Shown here: piece by piece, positions 28,101 to 40,100 of the stretch
How positions within the stretch are numbered: position 1 is the stretch's first letter
How the letters are laid out: each line of letters begins with the position of its first letter
Translations under genes and position numbers: made by a program
Assembly (NCBI GenBank): GCA_013399895.1
Contig: VXBA01001195.1
Coordinates: 1-64,000 of the forward strand
Direction: 5' to 3'
DNA length: 64,000 nt
Source: Serilophus lunatus
Lineage: Eukaryota; Chordata; Aves; Passeriformes; Eurylaimidae
The notes under the pieces: generated by a model
What the model saw: only the letters and a program-made list of their open reading frames with translations
Databases searched by the model: none
What the model was told of the DNA's origin: nothing

Positions 28101-31100
28101 TGGTGGGCTTTGCACGTCTCTGCCCAGGGGACCAGTATGAGGTGCAGTATAAAGCAATTATTTCTGTCCTTTCTTTTCCTGGGGTGAGTTTGCAATAGTG
28201 GAACGGGGGAGCAGGGACCAGTCTGGGATAGCAGCACCCACTGATGTGATGAGAACAGTGCTTTGACACAGCCTCTGGTGGCTGTCAGGCTGTCTCCAGA
28301 GTTGCCCAGGAATCAAGTAGCAGTGGCTGCCTGTTTCTTGGAAGATTGCCCTTGGCATGGTTTGAATGCACCTTAGTGCCTTACTGGGTGCTCTCCTACG
28401 TCTGACAGTTCCCAGTGAATCCCAGTGTGCCTTGTATTCCTGTACCACCACACTTGGAATGCAGTGAAGTTCTGCAGCTCTTCTCATATGGGTGGGACGT
28501 GGCCTTTGGTGCTGACTTCAGGTGCTAAAACCTGCATCCTGAATTCCTGTCTCCAGTCTTCCAGCTTTATCTGAGTGTCAAGTGACCAAAGGGAGGCTTC
28601 ACTTGCGCCAGTCTGGAGCAGTGAGGGGCCTGTGGCCTGATGGACCCAACATCCTTTGTTCTTTGTGGTTCCCAGGTGTTTGTGCGACTGGGGCGCCAGA
28701 AATGGAGGTTGAGAGGCAAGATTGAGACTGATGACAGCCAGACATGGGATGAGGAAGAAAAGATTTTCATACCAAATCTCCATGAGAAGTTTGAAATCAA
28801 GGTGTGGTGTAAAATGGTTGGATTGGTATCAGTGGGTTAATGTGGCTTTTGCTTCTTTCCTCTTAGGCTACCAAGTGTTCCTCAAAATTCTTACTGTTCT
28901 TTTTCTAGCCAGGTAGAACTGGCAGTTAATCCATGTTCTATCTAGGGAAGGGACACCTACTTCTGTTTTTCCTTTGCTCCTGGTTTTCACAGCCCATGTG
29001 CAGCTGCCCCTGCATTGGTTGTGACACTTCCCTGGCATGGGGAATTAATCCTCAAGCAGCATTTCCCCTGTAATCTGGCATCTTTTGTAGGCTGGACTCT
29101 GCAGCATGACTCCTGTCAGCCTAAAAGGAGCTGAGATTGAAGCCTGTGCTGGATTCTGTCCTACTGGGAAACTGTGCCAGTGCAGGGTTTGGGTTTTGGC
29201 AGCAGTGTTAGAGCAGCTATTGCAGTGTTCCCCTCCTATCTGGCAGCAAGAACTGGGTTACACAGGAGAGGCTTCTTGGCATCTTGCCAGCACTGCCTTT
29301 GGAAATGTGCTTATAATGTGCTTTTTTACTGTCACTGCACAATGAAGATCAGGTGAGAAGCTAATTCAGATCCCTGTTTTCCCATAATAGTTCTAAAAAC
29401 TCATATTACTTTGTGTGACAATGATAGTTTTACTCTTTTTGTCAGCTTATGGAAGTCTACTGATGAGTATCCTCCACACCCTCCTGCTCTTTCCACTTTG
29501 TGCTTAATAATCTTTGCCCAGTACAAATACATAGCAGGTTTAAAAAAGAAGGAAGACGTTGAGGAGTGTTCCAAGAGGAGCCCAGCAGCAGAACTTCAGC
29601 TCTTAAAGGAGATGCAGGCATGGAACTAATTCCAAAGTGGAATTTAGGCACCTGTGCTAAAATTCCTGTGCTGAGTCTGATGCTTCGTGCGCTTTGAGAA
29701 CAATGTGCTCCTCAACTGGGAGTCTGTTTTTATAGCAAATATTTGATTAGATTTTTTTAAGTAGCTGAAGAAGCCAAGTGGCAGCTTTGGAAAAACAGAG
29801 GCCTGTGACTGCACTGGTAACAAACCTGGAGCCAGCTGCAGAGCTGGAGGAGAGAATGACCCAAGCTCTGGTTGGATCCTGCTCAGCTCAGGACAGTTAG
29901 AAAGGTCACAGTGAATACAAGCAATTGTGCTTCCAGATCCTTTAGGCAGCTGGGAGCTGGAATAGAATAACACTGTGTATCCCAGAGCTGGAATTTCCAA
30001 ATTTCATACTGATCTTAAAATCCATTTCCTTGTACTTCCCTTGTCAGAAGTGCTGTACAGTTGTGTCTGTGCCCAGCTCCTAGAACCCCTTTCCTCTTTG
30101 CCAGCCACCTCCAAGGTATGCCCTGTGGGAATATTGGCTCACAGCTGCTTAGGATCCCAGAACTGAGCATCAAGGCTTTAGGTTTGTTGTGGGCCTCAAA
30201 GCAGATCTGAGTCTGGGCTGTTCTTTCCATGCAGGGCACTTAGGGTTGCCTGGTAAGATGAAATTGGGTGTGTTTGTCTGTCTCTGCAGGTGACAGAGCT
30301 GCGAGGACTGGCCACTGTTCTCGTTGGTGTCGTGACATGTGACAGCATAAACTTCTTCACAACCAAACCTCAGGCAATTGTTGTGGATATAACTGAGCTG
30401 GGCACCATCAAGCTGCAGCTGGAGGTCCTCTGGAAGTGAGTACAGCTTGAGATGGGGAAAGCTAGAACACCTTTGGAAGGATGGAAAGCTCCTCAGTGTG
30501 TCTCTGAGTGGCATTGCCCATCACAGTGCTCTCTCTTTTTGAGGTTCAGGGAGGACAGGAGCCACGAGCTTTCTCACGGCCACCACGGCTGCTGGGCCTG
30601 ACCTGCCTGGGACAGTCCTCAGCAAGGGCAGGGAAGGGCCCAAAGCTGTTTCCATGGCCTTCCAGATCTTTCTTTGGGGTTGCCAGAGGCGTGGATGATA
30701 GCCACGGGAGCTGCCTTAGCCTTGCTTTGCTCACTGTGCTTCACAATGAGCACTCAGTCCAGCTCCAAGCAATGTGTGTGCAGCTCTAAACCATGAAAAA
30801 TAATCTCAAGATGAAATGAAACTGGGACTAACAGCTTCTGTGGAAAAATGCATTGTTGAAGCTTTAGAACAATCACTATGGCCAGGCCACAGGTTGTTAA
30901 AAAAGCAGCTTTCCCAAAGACTTGGCACCTTCATATTTGCACTGTGAGTAGTTATGGATACAAGTGTTGGTGCACTGCAGGGAAGCTTGGTTACAGGTGT
31001 ACTTTTAAAATAGCTGAGCTCTGTCATGGTGCCTGTGATCTGTTAAATTGTTTTATAATTTAAATCCATAAATTGATTTTTGTAGTGGATGACTGATGTT

Positions 31101-34100
31101 ATTAAAGGCAAATTCTCACTGTTATGGATGCTGCAGTGGGACTTACTCCTCTCTCCAGACTCACCAACTTAGGTTTTTGAGGCAGTACTGTTATTTCTGC
31201 CTTGTGGGACTGTTGTTCCACAGAGACCCATCTGCAGCAAACCCAGACTTTTTAACCTGTTTCCATTGACTATTGTGGAGGAGTTGAATCCAGCCCCTTA
31301 GTGAGGAGCCCAGCTGAACAGTGGGCACTCCCCTCGTGCCTCTGTGGGTGGCTCCCTGCAGCCCTTGGCTCTTCCCAGCCCTCCTTGGCCAAGAGGCCTC
31401 TGAACACCCATCTGTTACAAGGACCTTCTAGAAAGGCCACTTGGTCCTGTGGCTCCAGGCCCTCCAGGAAAAGCAGAAACAGCTTTCATGTCCTATTTCT
31501 GGGGCTGGGAAAGAAAAGCTTTACTGATCAACACACTTTTTCTGAATTTTTCTGAATGTTTCTCCTGCATGCTGTGGTTCTTGCCATTTACTGTTGACTT
31601 GTACCTGCAACAAATGTGCCTTGACCACAAATTATGGAATTATTTTCCAACACAGATTGTTTGAAATCAATGAGAAATAAACTTACCCAGCAGAGTTTTG
31701 CTTGCACCTGTTTATGACACCTTTTCCTCCTAAGACCTGACAGTGGGCATTGGGATCTGGTTTGCTGTGGTGAGGTGCTGCAGAAGGAATCACTTCTTCT
31801 CTCTCCTTATTGTCCCACACCAATGGCACGTGTCAGAGTCCCTTCACTTACTGCTGCTGGATCTACTCTCCTCCTTTGCTCTCTGTCAGTGACTTCCAGA
31901 ATGAGTTCTGCACATAAGTTGTTCTTACAAAAGGACTGTATGAAAAGGACTATTCTGGGATAGTGCAAGTTCCTCATGCCCTGGTAGCCTGACTGTCCAA
32001 AGCACATTATATTTGTGGCCAAACCATCTGGGAAAGTGCAGTCCCAATGCTGTTGGCACTGGATGGCTGCAGTGCCTCCCAGCTCTGGGCTGGCAGGGGG
32101 AGCAGGTCTCTGGGATTTGGGACATCACAGCCTTTGGAGCTGGGAACTGGGGTAGTGGTGACTCCTTTTCTTTGGGAGTTAATCCCCACTTGGAATTTTT
32201 CAGTGTATGAGAACTCTGGCTGTGTCTCTGCTGTGTTTAAGTTTTGTGAAACGTGTTGGGATCCCCCCAAGTGGATTCTCCAGAGCACTTCTGTGCAGAG
32301 CTGGCCTCTCCTCCCTGACAGCCTGTTTGCTGGAGTTGTTTACAGAAAAGAGAAGTTCTGTGGTGATAACTCAGGGTGTTTCTGTTTTCAAAGATGGAGC
32401 ACTCAAAATAACAGCTGCTTTTCTCTTTGATTTAAGAATAACTAAACAAATCCATCTGATTTGCCCAAACTTCTGAGGCACAAGCTTTCAGTCTAGACCT
32501 GCTTTGTGAGAAATCCAAGCGTAGATCTCTCTCTTCCGCTTCTAAATGTATATTTTCTTTTAAATAGGTCTCAAGTCTTCTGGGCTCAAACAAAAGTGCC
32601 TTCAGCTCCTTTATAGATCAGGCCATGAGGAGTGTGAATGAGCTCGGGGCCATTGCAGAACAGCTTTGTTGGCCAGTTTGGCAAAACACTTTGGGTTTTT
32701 TGCCAACCTAAACAGCAGTCTGAATTCTGTGTCTCACATGCAGGACAAAGAGAAAGCTGTATTCTGTCCTCAGAGCTTCAGCAGCCCCCTGTGCTGGGAT
32801 CCAAGGGCACCATCCAGGCACATCCACTCTGGGGGCTCTGCCTGCTGTGAGCTCTGCTGGCCTGGCTCTCAGGGGTTCCTGGAGTGAGAGAGTATCAGGG
32901 AGGACTAAAAAAGGAAGGTCTGGGGTTTGTTTTGGGGTGTGTACCTACTGCCAGCCTTGCTTTTATAGGTGAAAACTTAGGGAATGGGTTGTTACTCCTG
33001 CAGGTACCTTTAGGCAGTGATCCATCTCTGGCACTGTAGCCTGGGGCTGGGAGGAGCTGTACTGAGCTGGAAGCTGGGGTTCATTAGGCTTTAAAGGGTA
33101 GGTGAAACCCAACAACCCCCTCCCTGTTGCATTGCATGGGCATTTTCACCTGGATGTAAGGGGGGAAAGAAAAATCTCATGCTGAACAGCCAGTCCAGGC
33201 TTGGGCACAGGAGCTGTGCTGAGCTGGGAGCCCCTCTGGGGTCTGTGCTGGTCCTGGGCCCTGCAGGGATGCTCAGGCAGGAAAAGGGCACTTGTGCTGC
33301 TCTGGCATTGCCCTGAGCAGTGGTGCCATTGGAGTGTTGTGCATTTAATGCTGCTCTTTTAATTGGTCATAACCAAAGGCCAATGTGCTGGGCAATATAG
33401 AAACAGAATGGGGACAACAGATGATCAGATGTCTGGGCCACTTTCATTTGTCTTCCACTGAATTTTTCAGCCTTTTTGAAAAGGTGTCCATGGATAATCC
33501 TGGGCAGGAATATGAATGTGGAGACTGTGAGCAGGAACTTATTAGCTGCCTTTCTCTCAGCACAGCCACAGACACCCCTCACCCCCACATCAATTGCCAC
33601 AATTTAAAGTTAACTAATGGCGTTTCTGCACACTTCTTACCTACACAGAGGTTTTGTGTCCAGGCTTTCAGGAAGCCACTAGACAAACTAAGGAAAAGCC
33701 AATGACAATTAAAGGCAAGAGTCTGCTTGCAAAGTCTGGTGCATGACAGATCCCAGCTATGGATTGCCTCAAACTTGAGCATGTGTCTGGGGAAAACCCA
33801 CTCTGTTTGACTTATTTCCTGTGTTTTCCTCTGGAATATCCCCTACTGCATTCTCTCAATGTCACAGTGCTGGGAGGGAGGGATTGCTGGAGCTGTCCCA
33901 TAGGATGGTTTGTTTGCTGTAGAAACATGGAAGGAGGTGATGGATCATGCCCAAAGAGCTTGGAGCCAAGAGATAATAGAAGCTTTAGTGGAGCCTCCAT
34001 TCCTTCTCTCCATTGTTCCTTGCAGGGACCAGGAGTGTGTCCTTGTCTGGAGGCAGCTCAAGAGCTGCATTTTGCTGGAGGCTTCTAGGATTTGCTAAAG

Positions 34101-37100
34101 GGCAAAATAGGTTTAGTTTGTTGTTGTTCCTTTCCTAGAACTGTCATTTTGCATTATTGCACTGCCATATTAAAAGCTAAAAATGAAAAATCTGAGGAAT
34201 GAATCCCTGTGACTGTTAAGAAATGCCATGGATAGGAGTAATTTGCTTTCATCAGGAAACACAGCAGGCTTTGGGTCAAATGCTCTTGCTGTCAGCAGCC
34301 CGAGGCATTTGTGCAGTGAGTCAGTGCAGATGGTTGCTGGGGGCCTGCAGGGAGCTGGGCTGTGTGATGGAGCCCAGCTGGGTGACCCTGACTCAGCCAC
34401 TGAGCTCTGGGGGGCTCAGAGTCACCCCACACTGGGGGGCTGCACTGGAGGCTGCTGGGGACAACTGGCCCTGTGCAACAGGAGCAGCCAGAGAGACCTG
34501 CAGCTCTGCTTTCCAGCCACAGAGCAGAAGTTCTTTTCCCTGCACTTGGTTAGTCTTTGTTATAATTTAGATCTTCTACAATGTACAGCTGAATGCAGCT
34601 GACTTTATCTTGCTGCTGTTACCTTCATGTCACTGAGGTTACAGATTTGTTGCAAACAATTAACTTTTTTTTTTCAAAAATGCCAGTACTTAAGTGAAAA
34701 AACAAACTTTCTTTTGGTGCCACAAGGCATATCAGTAGGGAACAAAAGGAACGTGTAGAAAACCCAAACTTTCTTAACTTGAAATATGTTTTCCCCTCTC
34801 CTGGTTAGCTGAGTTGCAACTGGGGGGACAGTTCATCCAAATTTCCTTAGGCTGCTTTGCAAAGGACTTGGGAAAGTAGTGGCTGTGATGTAGGAGGTTC
34901 TTGGGAAGCCTTTGGAGCAGGACTTGCCAGACTGCTGCAGCCCCCAGCCAGTGTCCTGTGGGGCTGGGCCTGGACTCTTCCCTGCCTGGGTGAAACCCAA
35001 ACTGGCCACACAGCCCTGCAGGAGCTTCCCCTGCCAGCCAAGGGAGTTGTTTGCTAACAGGGGAAGGATAATGAGGGGCTTATTGGCTTTTCCAGGTGGT
35101 GTGTGCTCTGTAGGAGGGAATCTGGCAGTTTTCCTGTGTCGTGTTTCCTTCCTGCATGGGCTGGTGACTGTCCCACTGTGCCCAGTGCCTGTCCCACGAT
35201 GGGAGCACTGGTGTCTGTGCAGGCTCTGCAGGAGGACAGGGAGCACTTCAGCCTTCTGGAACATTGCACTCTTCCAAAGACTCTGGTGAAAGGGTGTTGA
35301 AAATCTTGTGTAAAACACACAACCTTCTCACCTGCCTCTCTGTGCTGGAGCAATCAAAGACACTGGTCAGAGAGGCAGTTTCTGTTCCATTTTCTTCACT
35401 GTGTCAATTGGGTAAATGTCACAGCTCAAATCCCACCAGCTGTTCCTGCAGTTAAACACCTCTGTGCTTTCTGGTCTCTCTGACACTTAGGCCTTTGTTT
35501 TCTGCTACAGCCCCTTTGACACAGAGAGCCTGTTTTTGTCACCTGGAAGCACTGCCAAGTTTTCTGTGGGCAGCAGGAAGAGCTCATTATACAACTGGAC
35601 TCCCCCAAACACCCCCAGCTTCAGAGAGAAATATTACCTGGTGAGTACTTCGAGGAAAGCAAGAGGCAAAGCACAGAGCTAGGGCTTGATTTTTGGGTGA
35701 GATCAGACTATTCAGGAACACACTCAGAAATGTGAAAACACAGCACTCAGGGGCCTTTGCAGTTTAGTTTGGGGTTTCATTATGTTTTTCACCCAGGGGC
35801 TCCTAGAGCTTGGTTTCAGCAGTGGCTGGCCTGGCCTCTTGTGCAGAAGAGCCTGTGCTTTGGTTGGGTTGGGTGTGTTTCCAAGCACAGGAAAGCAGGG
35901 GGTCTCTCTCAGGTGGGATCCCAGCTTTGCCTGTTGTCTCTGCACTCACTGACTGATCTCTTTGCAGTCTCTTTTGCAGCAGGGGCAGAGCCAAGGGGAT
36001 GTAGGTGAGGAAGCCCAGCCTCCCAGCATTCTGAGCTACTTGGCTGCCTGTGATTTTGATGTCCATGGCAGGAGCAAAGCTCCCAATCCTGCAGAGACCA
36101 GCGAGGGAGACTCGTTCAGCTCCGAGGATCAGAAGGGGATGGAATCCAGAAGCACCACCCCAGCTCTGGACCACAGGCCACTGCCACTGGTGGTCATTCA
36201 GGAGACTGGTGCAGAGGAGCACCAGCACCCCCTCCCAGGTCACACCACTCTGGATATCCTGGAGAAGACTCCGTGTGGGGATGGATTCCCGAGTCACCCT
36301 TCTGGTTTTCCGAGTCGCCACAAGGGCAGGAGAGATCCTGGGAGCCAGCCCAGGCCTGGCCTGGCAGAGCAGCAGCACAGCAGCCAGAAAAGCTGGAATG
36401 CTGCAAGTCACCCCAGACCACACGGACAAAAAAAGTCTATTGATAAGACTCTCCAAGAGGTGCTGAATTTGCTGAAGCCACGTGATATGGGGCAAGCCCA
36501 GCTGGAGAAATTGGAATACCAGGTTTCCTCTCTGAGGGATAAATTAAAGGTATGGTGATGTTTCACTCCTGGGAGAGGGTGCACCTTCCTTTGTTCACCC
36601 TGAACCTGAAGCAGTTCCATGACCCGTAGATTAATGATGCAGCAACAGCCCGTTCCCAGAGGGAGTTTGGCCACCAGAGGTCAGGCAGGACTTGGGAAAG
36701 GCAGCTCCCAGTGCTGGGCACAGAGACACGACTGGGAAAAGGTAAAATAATGCACTCCATGTGCAAACCAGTCTGGGCTAAGAGCCTGAACTGTCTCAGA
36801 GCCTCAGCATTTGGGTTTGCTTCTAATCTTTTTTGACGTTGGTTCAATTTGGTGTAGCTGGAGGTGACTGCAGAACTTGTTCAAACTGATGTGTTAAAAG
36901 TCAGAAAAGCAAATTGATTTATTATTAAAAATGATTTCAAAACCAGAAAATTCCTGCAAAACAGCTCGATACCACAAATAACAGTATTGTCCTTCCATCC
37001 TCTCAACAGCCAAAGACACTTCATCACAAACATTCATCTATGGAGAGTTTAATGGTGGAGACAGTGCTGGAAAGTTTTGATTTCCTCAATGCTGACTGTA

Positions 37101-40100
37101 GTGCTGATGAACTCTCGTTGTTTGGGAGCATAAGGACAGCCAGTGTCAGGTATGTGCTGGTCCCAGGGAAACACAAAACTCTTGGCTGAGTAACAGCTGT
37201 GCAGAGCTGCTGCTGCTGGTGTGAACATCCAGCACACAAAGCATGTCCTCATGGTTTTAAAAGGGCTATAAATGCAATTAAAAAAATGCTGTTTTCTGTT
37301 AAATGCCACCTGGTTTGTACTTGTGCAACTTGCTCGAAGGCTCCAGTTGAGGCTGTACATCTTCCCATTTATTTAGTGGTGAGAGTTCTTTTTTCCCCTC
37401 ATCTCCACAGCACATACAATGACAACACACTTCAGTCCCTGAGCTGTGACACGAGACCACAACCTCGAGATGTAACTACTGGTGATGACACCTTGGACAC
37501 ACTTCTGATAACTCACCTGAAGCTGTGCAAAGGTCTCCTGCAGGTACAGCACAGCCTGGGGCTTCCCAGGGCACGGGGTGTTGGTCTGGATTCTGCTTAT
37601 GGGCAGAAGTGAAAATGCAGCTGTTTGTTTAATAAAAGCAGAAAGACTCAGAAGGGAAATGGGGTTCAAAAAATGCAAGTCATACAGAGCTGCTGCCTTG
37701 TTTGAGCCCCTGGGTTTTGCTGGAGCTCTGAGTGATACCTCTGTGCCCAGAGCAGGCTGTGCCAGGGTTGGCTTGAATTGTGTACCAGGTGATTGGTTTT
37801 TCAGTGAATGGAAAACTGATGGAGCAGCATATGCTGTGATGGGCACAGAGGCCTTCTGAGAGCAGTGGTGTTTTCTCACTGAGCTTAGAGGTTGGATGCT
37901 AAGAAACAAACCCTCATCCATCTTGGGCTTGATCCTGCTGCTGAACTATCTGTGTTGCATTTCAGAAACTGAGGTCACCAAACGTAGCCCAGGTTGTGCA
38001 GGAGAGCATTTTGGAAGAAGTGTCAGAGCAGACCCGAGTCCTGGGGGATGTCCTGGATATGTCTGTTGAACAAAGTGAGTAACTGCATCCCAAGGCACGC
38101 CAGAGATGGGAGAGCTGCACCCCTGGGGTGTCTGCTCCAGCTTCCCCAGACACAGCAGGGTTTTCTTCTGAATTCCTTACAAACATAAACCAGCTCTTGT
38201 GGCTGGATTCTGAGAAAAAAACCCCAGGGCTTATAATTTGCTTTAGTTTTTCTTCTGCAAGGAAAGAAAAGATTTGGAGAAGCTTCTCTCAAAGAAAGAG
38301 TAGCTGGACTGGTGTGTCTTAAACAGGGATGTAGTAGGTGATGGAGTTTGCAGTCAAAGAACAGCAGAACAGCTTTGTTAAAATGCTCTTTTCTATCTGT
38401 CCTTTTACTTGGTAAGCAAATAGCCCAAATCCTGGGCCCATCTGCAGGAACAGTGCAAATGTTTGGTGCCTAATTTCTCATGTATAATCCAAAATCTGCT
38501 GGAGCTCACAGACTTGTTAAAAATGTGGGTTTTCAGTTATTCAGAAGACCAAGAAGAAGAAGCACTATCTGAAAATGTGGAGTGACCTTGCAGAGCCTGG
38601 CAGCATCTTGTTGGCTTCAGCAGAAGGGTTCCACCGGGCCCTGAAATACATCATGATGCTCAAAGTGAAGGAGAAATACCCCAGACAGCTGGAAGCAGGT
38701 ACCACTTGAGCACAAGGCCACCCTGATTTCATTTTATTGCAGTGCTAAAAATCACCTTGGTGCATTTAAAAACCCCCTCAGTTGTTTTCAGCAGCTTCCA
38801 TCTGACCAGCCTGCTGTTTCCTCCTTTGTCCTTCTCCCTGTTCCTTTTCTAGTTCTGCAGAGGCTGCTGCAGCAGATCCTCACCTGTGATGGGTTGCTGC
38901 CTTCTCCAAATCTCCAAACAGAACCAGTTACTCTGTTCCAGTTTTTCGGATACCTGGAGAAGCATCACGTTGCCAGCCTGGAGAAACACTTGGGAAAACT
39001 TGCTAAAGAAGGTAATGGCAGCTCTTGGCTCCTCCCTGCAGGGCCAGCCCAGCAGGGCTGCCCTCCAGGGCCCCACTCCAGATACAAGTCCAGGGCAGGA
39101 AACAGCCCAACCATTGCACTGACAACTTGTTTCCATTTCAATTCTGCTTTTGACCTTGTAATTTTATTCAGAACAGGAAAGACTTGACTCCCATGTCTGC
39201 CCATGAACAAACAAACCAGGTGTGAAGGGTGGGCTTATCTTAAGTGCCCTGGAAAGTGGGTTTGGGGACATTCTGAAGTTAAAGTAGAAGCAGAATCAGG
39301 AGGAATCTGCAGCTGGATCCAAGGAAGGAGTAAAGTCTGTGGCTTGGGGTGTCTATTGCAGCTGGAGGCAGACACAGAAAACAGCAATAAAATTTCAGAG
39401 GTTACTAATGTGCATTTTCTGGCCCGAGGTAGCCAGTGCCTCACTGGAGTCTTGTCCAACATGTGAAAGTACTTGAAAACCTACTCTGAGCTAGAAAAGA
39501 CTTACTTTATAAATAGTCCTGATATTGGCTGTGTCTTTAGGCTTATGTTGATGCAGATGACTCATCTGGAGGGGGACTAAAACTTAGCATTCCTAGTCAG
39601 TGAAAAAGACCTGGAATATTCTTCAAATTGAAAGTGTAAATCCAGTGCCTGATTTCTTAGCTTTTAAAAGAGAGAAGGTTTTCTCTGACCTGCACAGCAG
39701 GATCTTCCAGGGCTGTTCACGGGTATTTGGGCCGATCCCGTTCCTTTTGCCCTGAGCTGCTTGTCCTGGTGCCCCGAGCCGTGGGAGCTGCTCCGGGTGT
39801 TGTCCTGGATGTCCCGGGAGGGAATGGAACACTGGCAGGGAAGGAGGGCAGGCTGGGCCGAGGGGCAGCTCTCCTGGTTTGCTTTGTGCCAAACAGCCCT
39901 GGCACAGCCCGGGCACAGCCTTGGCACAGCTCCTGCACAGCCCCGGCACAGCCTTGGCACAGCCCCGGCACAGCTCCGGCACAGCCCGGGCACAACCCCG
40001 GCACAGCCTTGGCACAGCCCCGGGCACAGCCCCGGCACAGCCCCGGCACAGCCCGGGCACAGCCCCTGGCACAGCCTTGGCACAGCTTTGGCCCAGCCCC

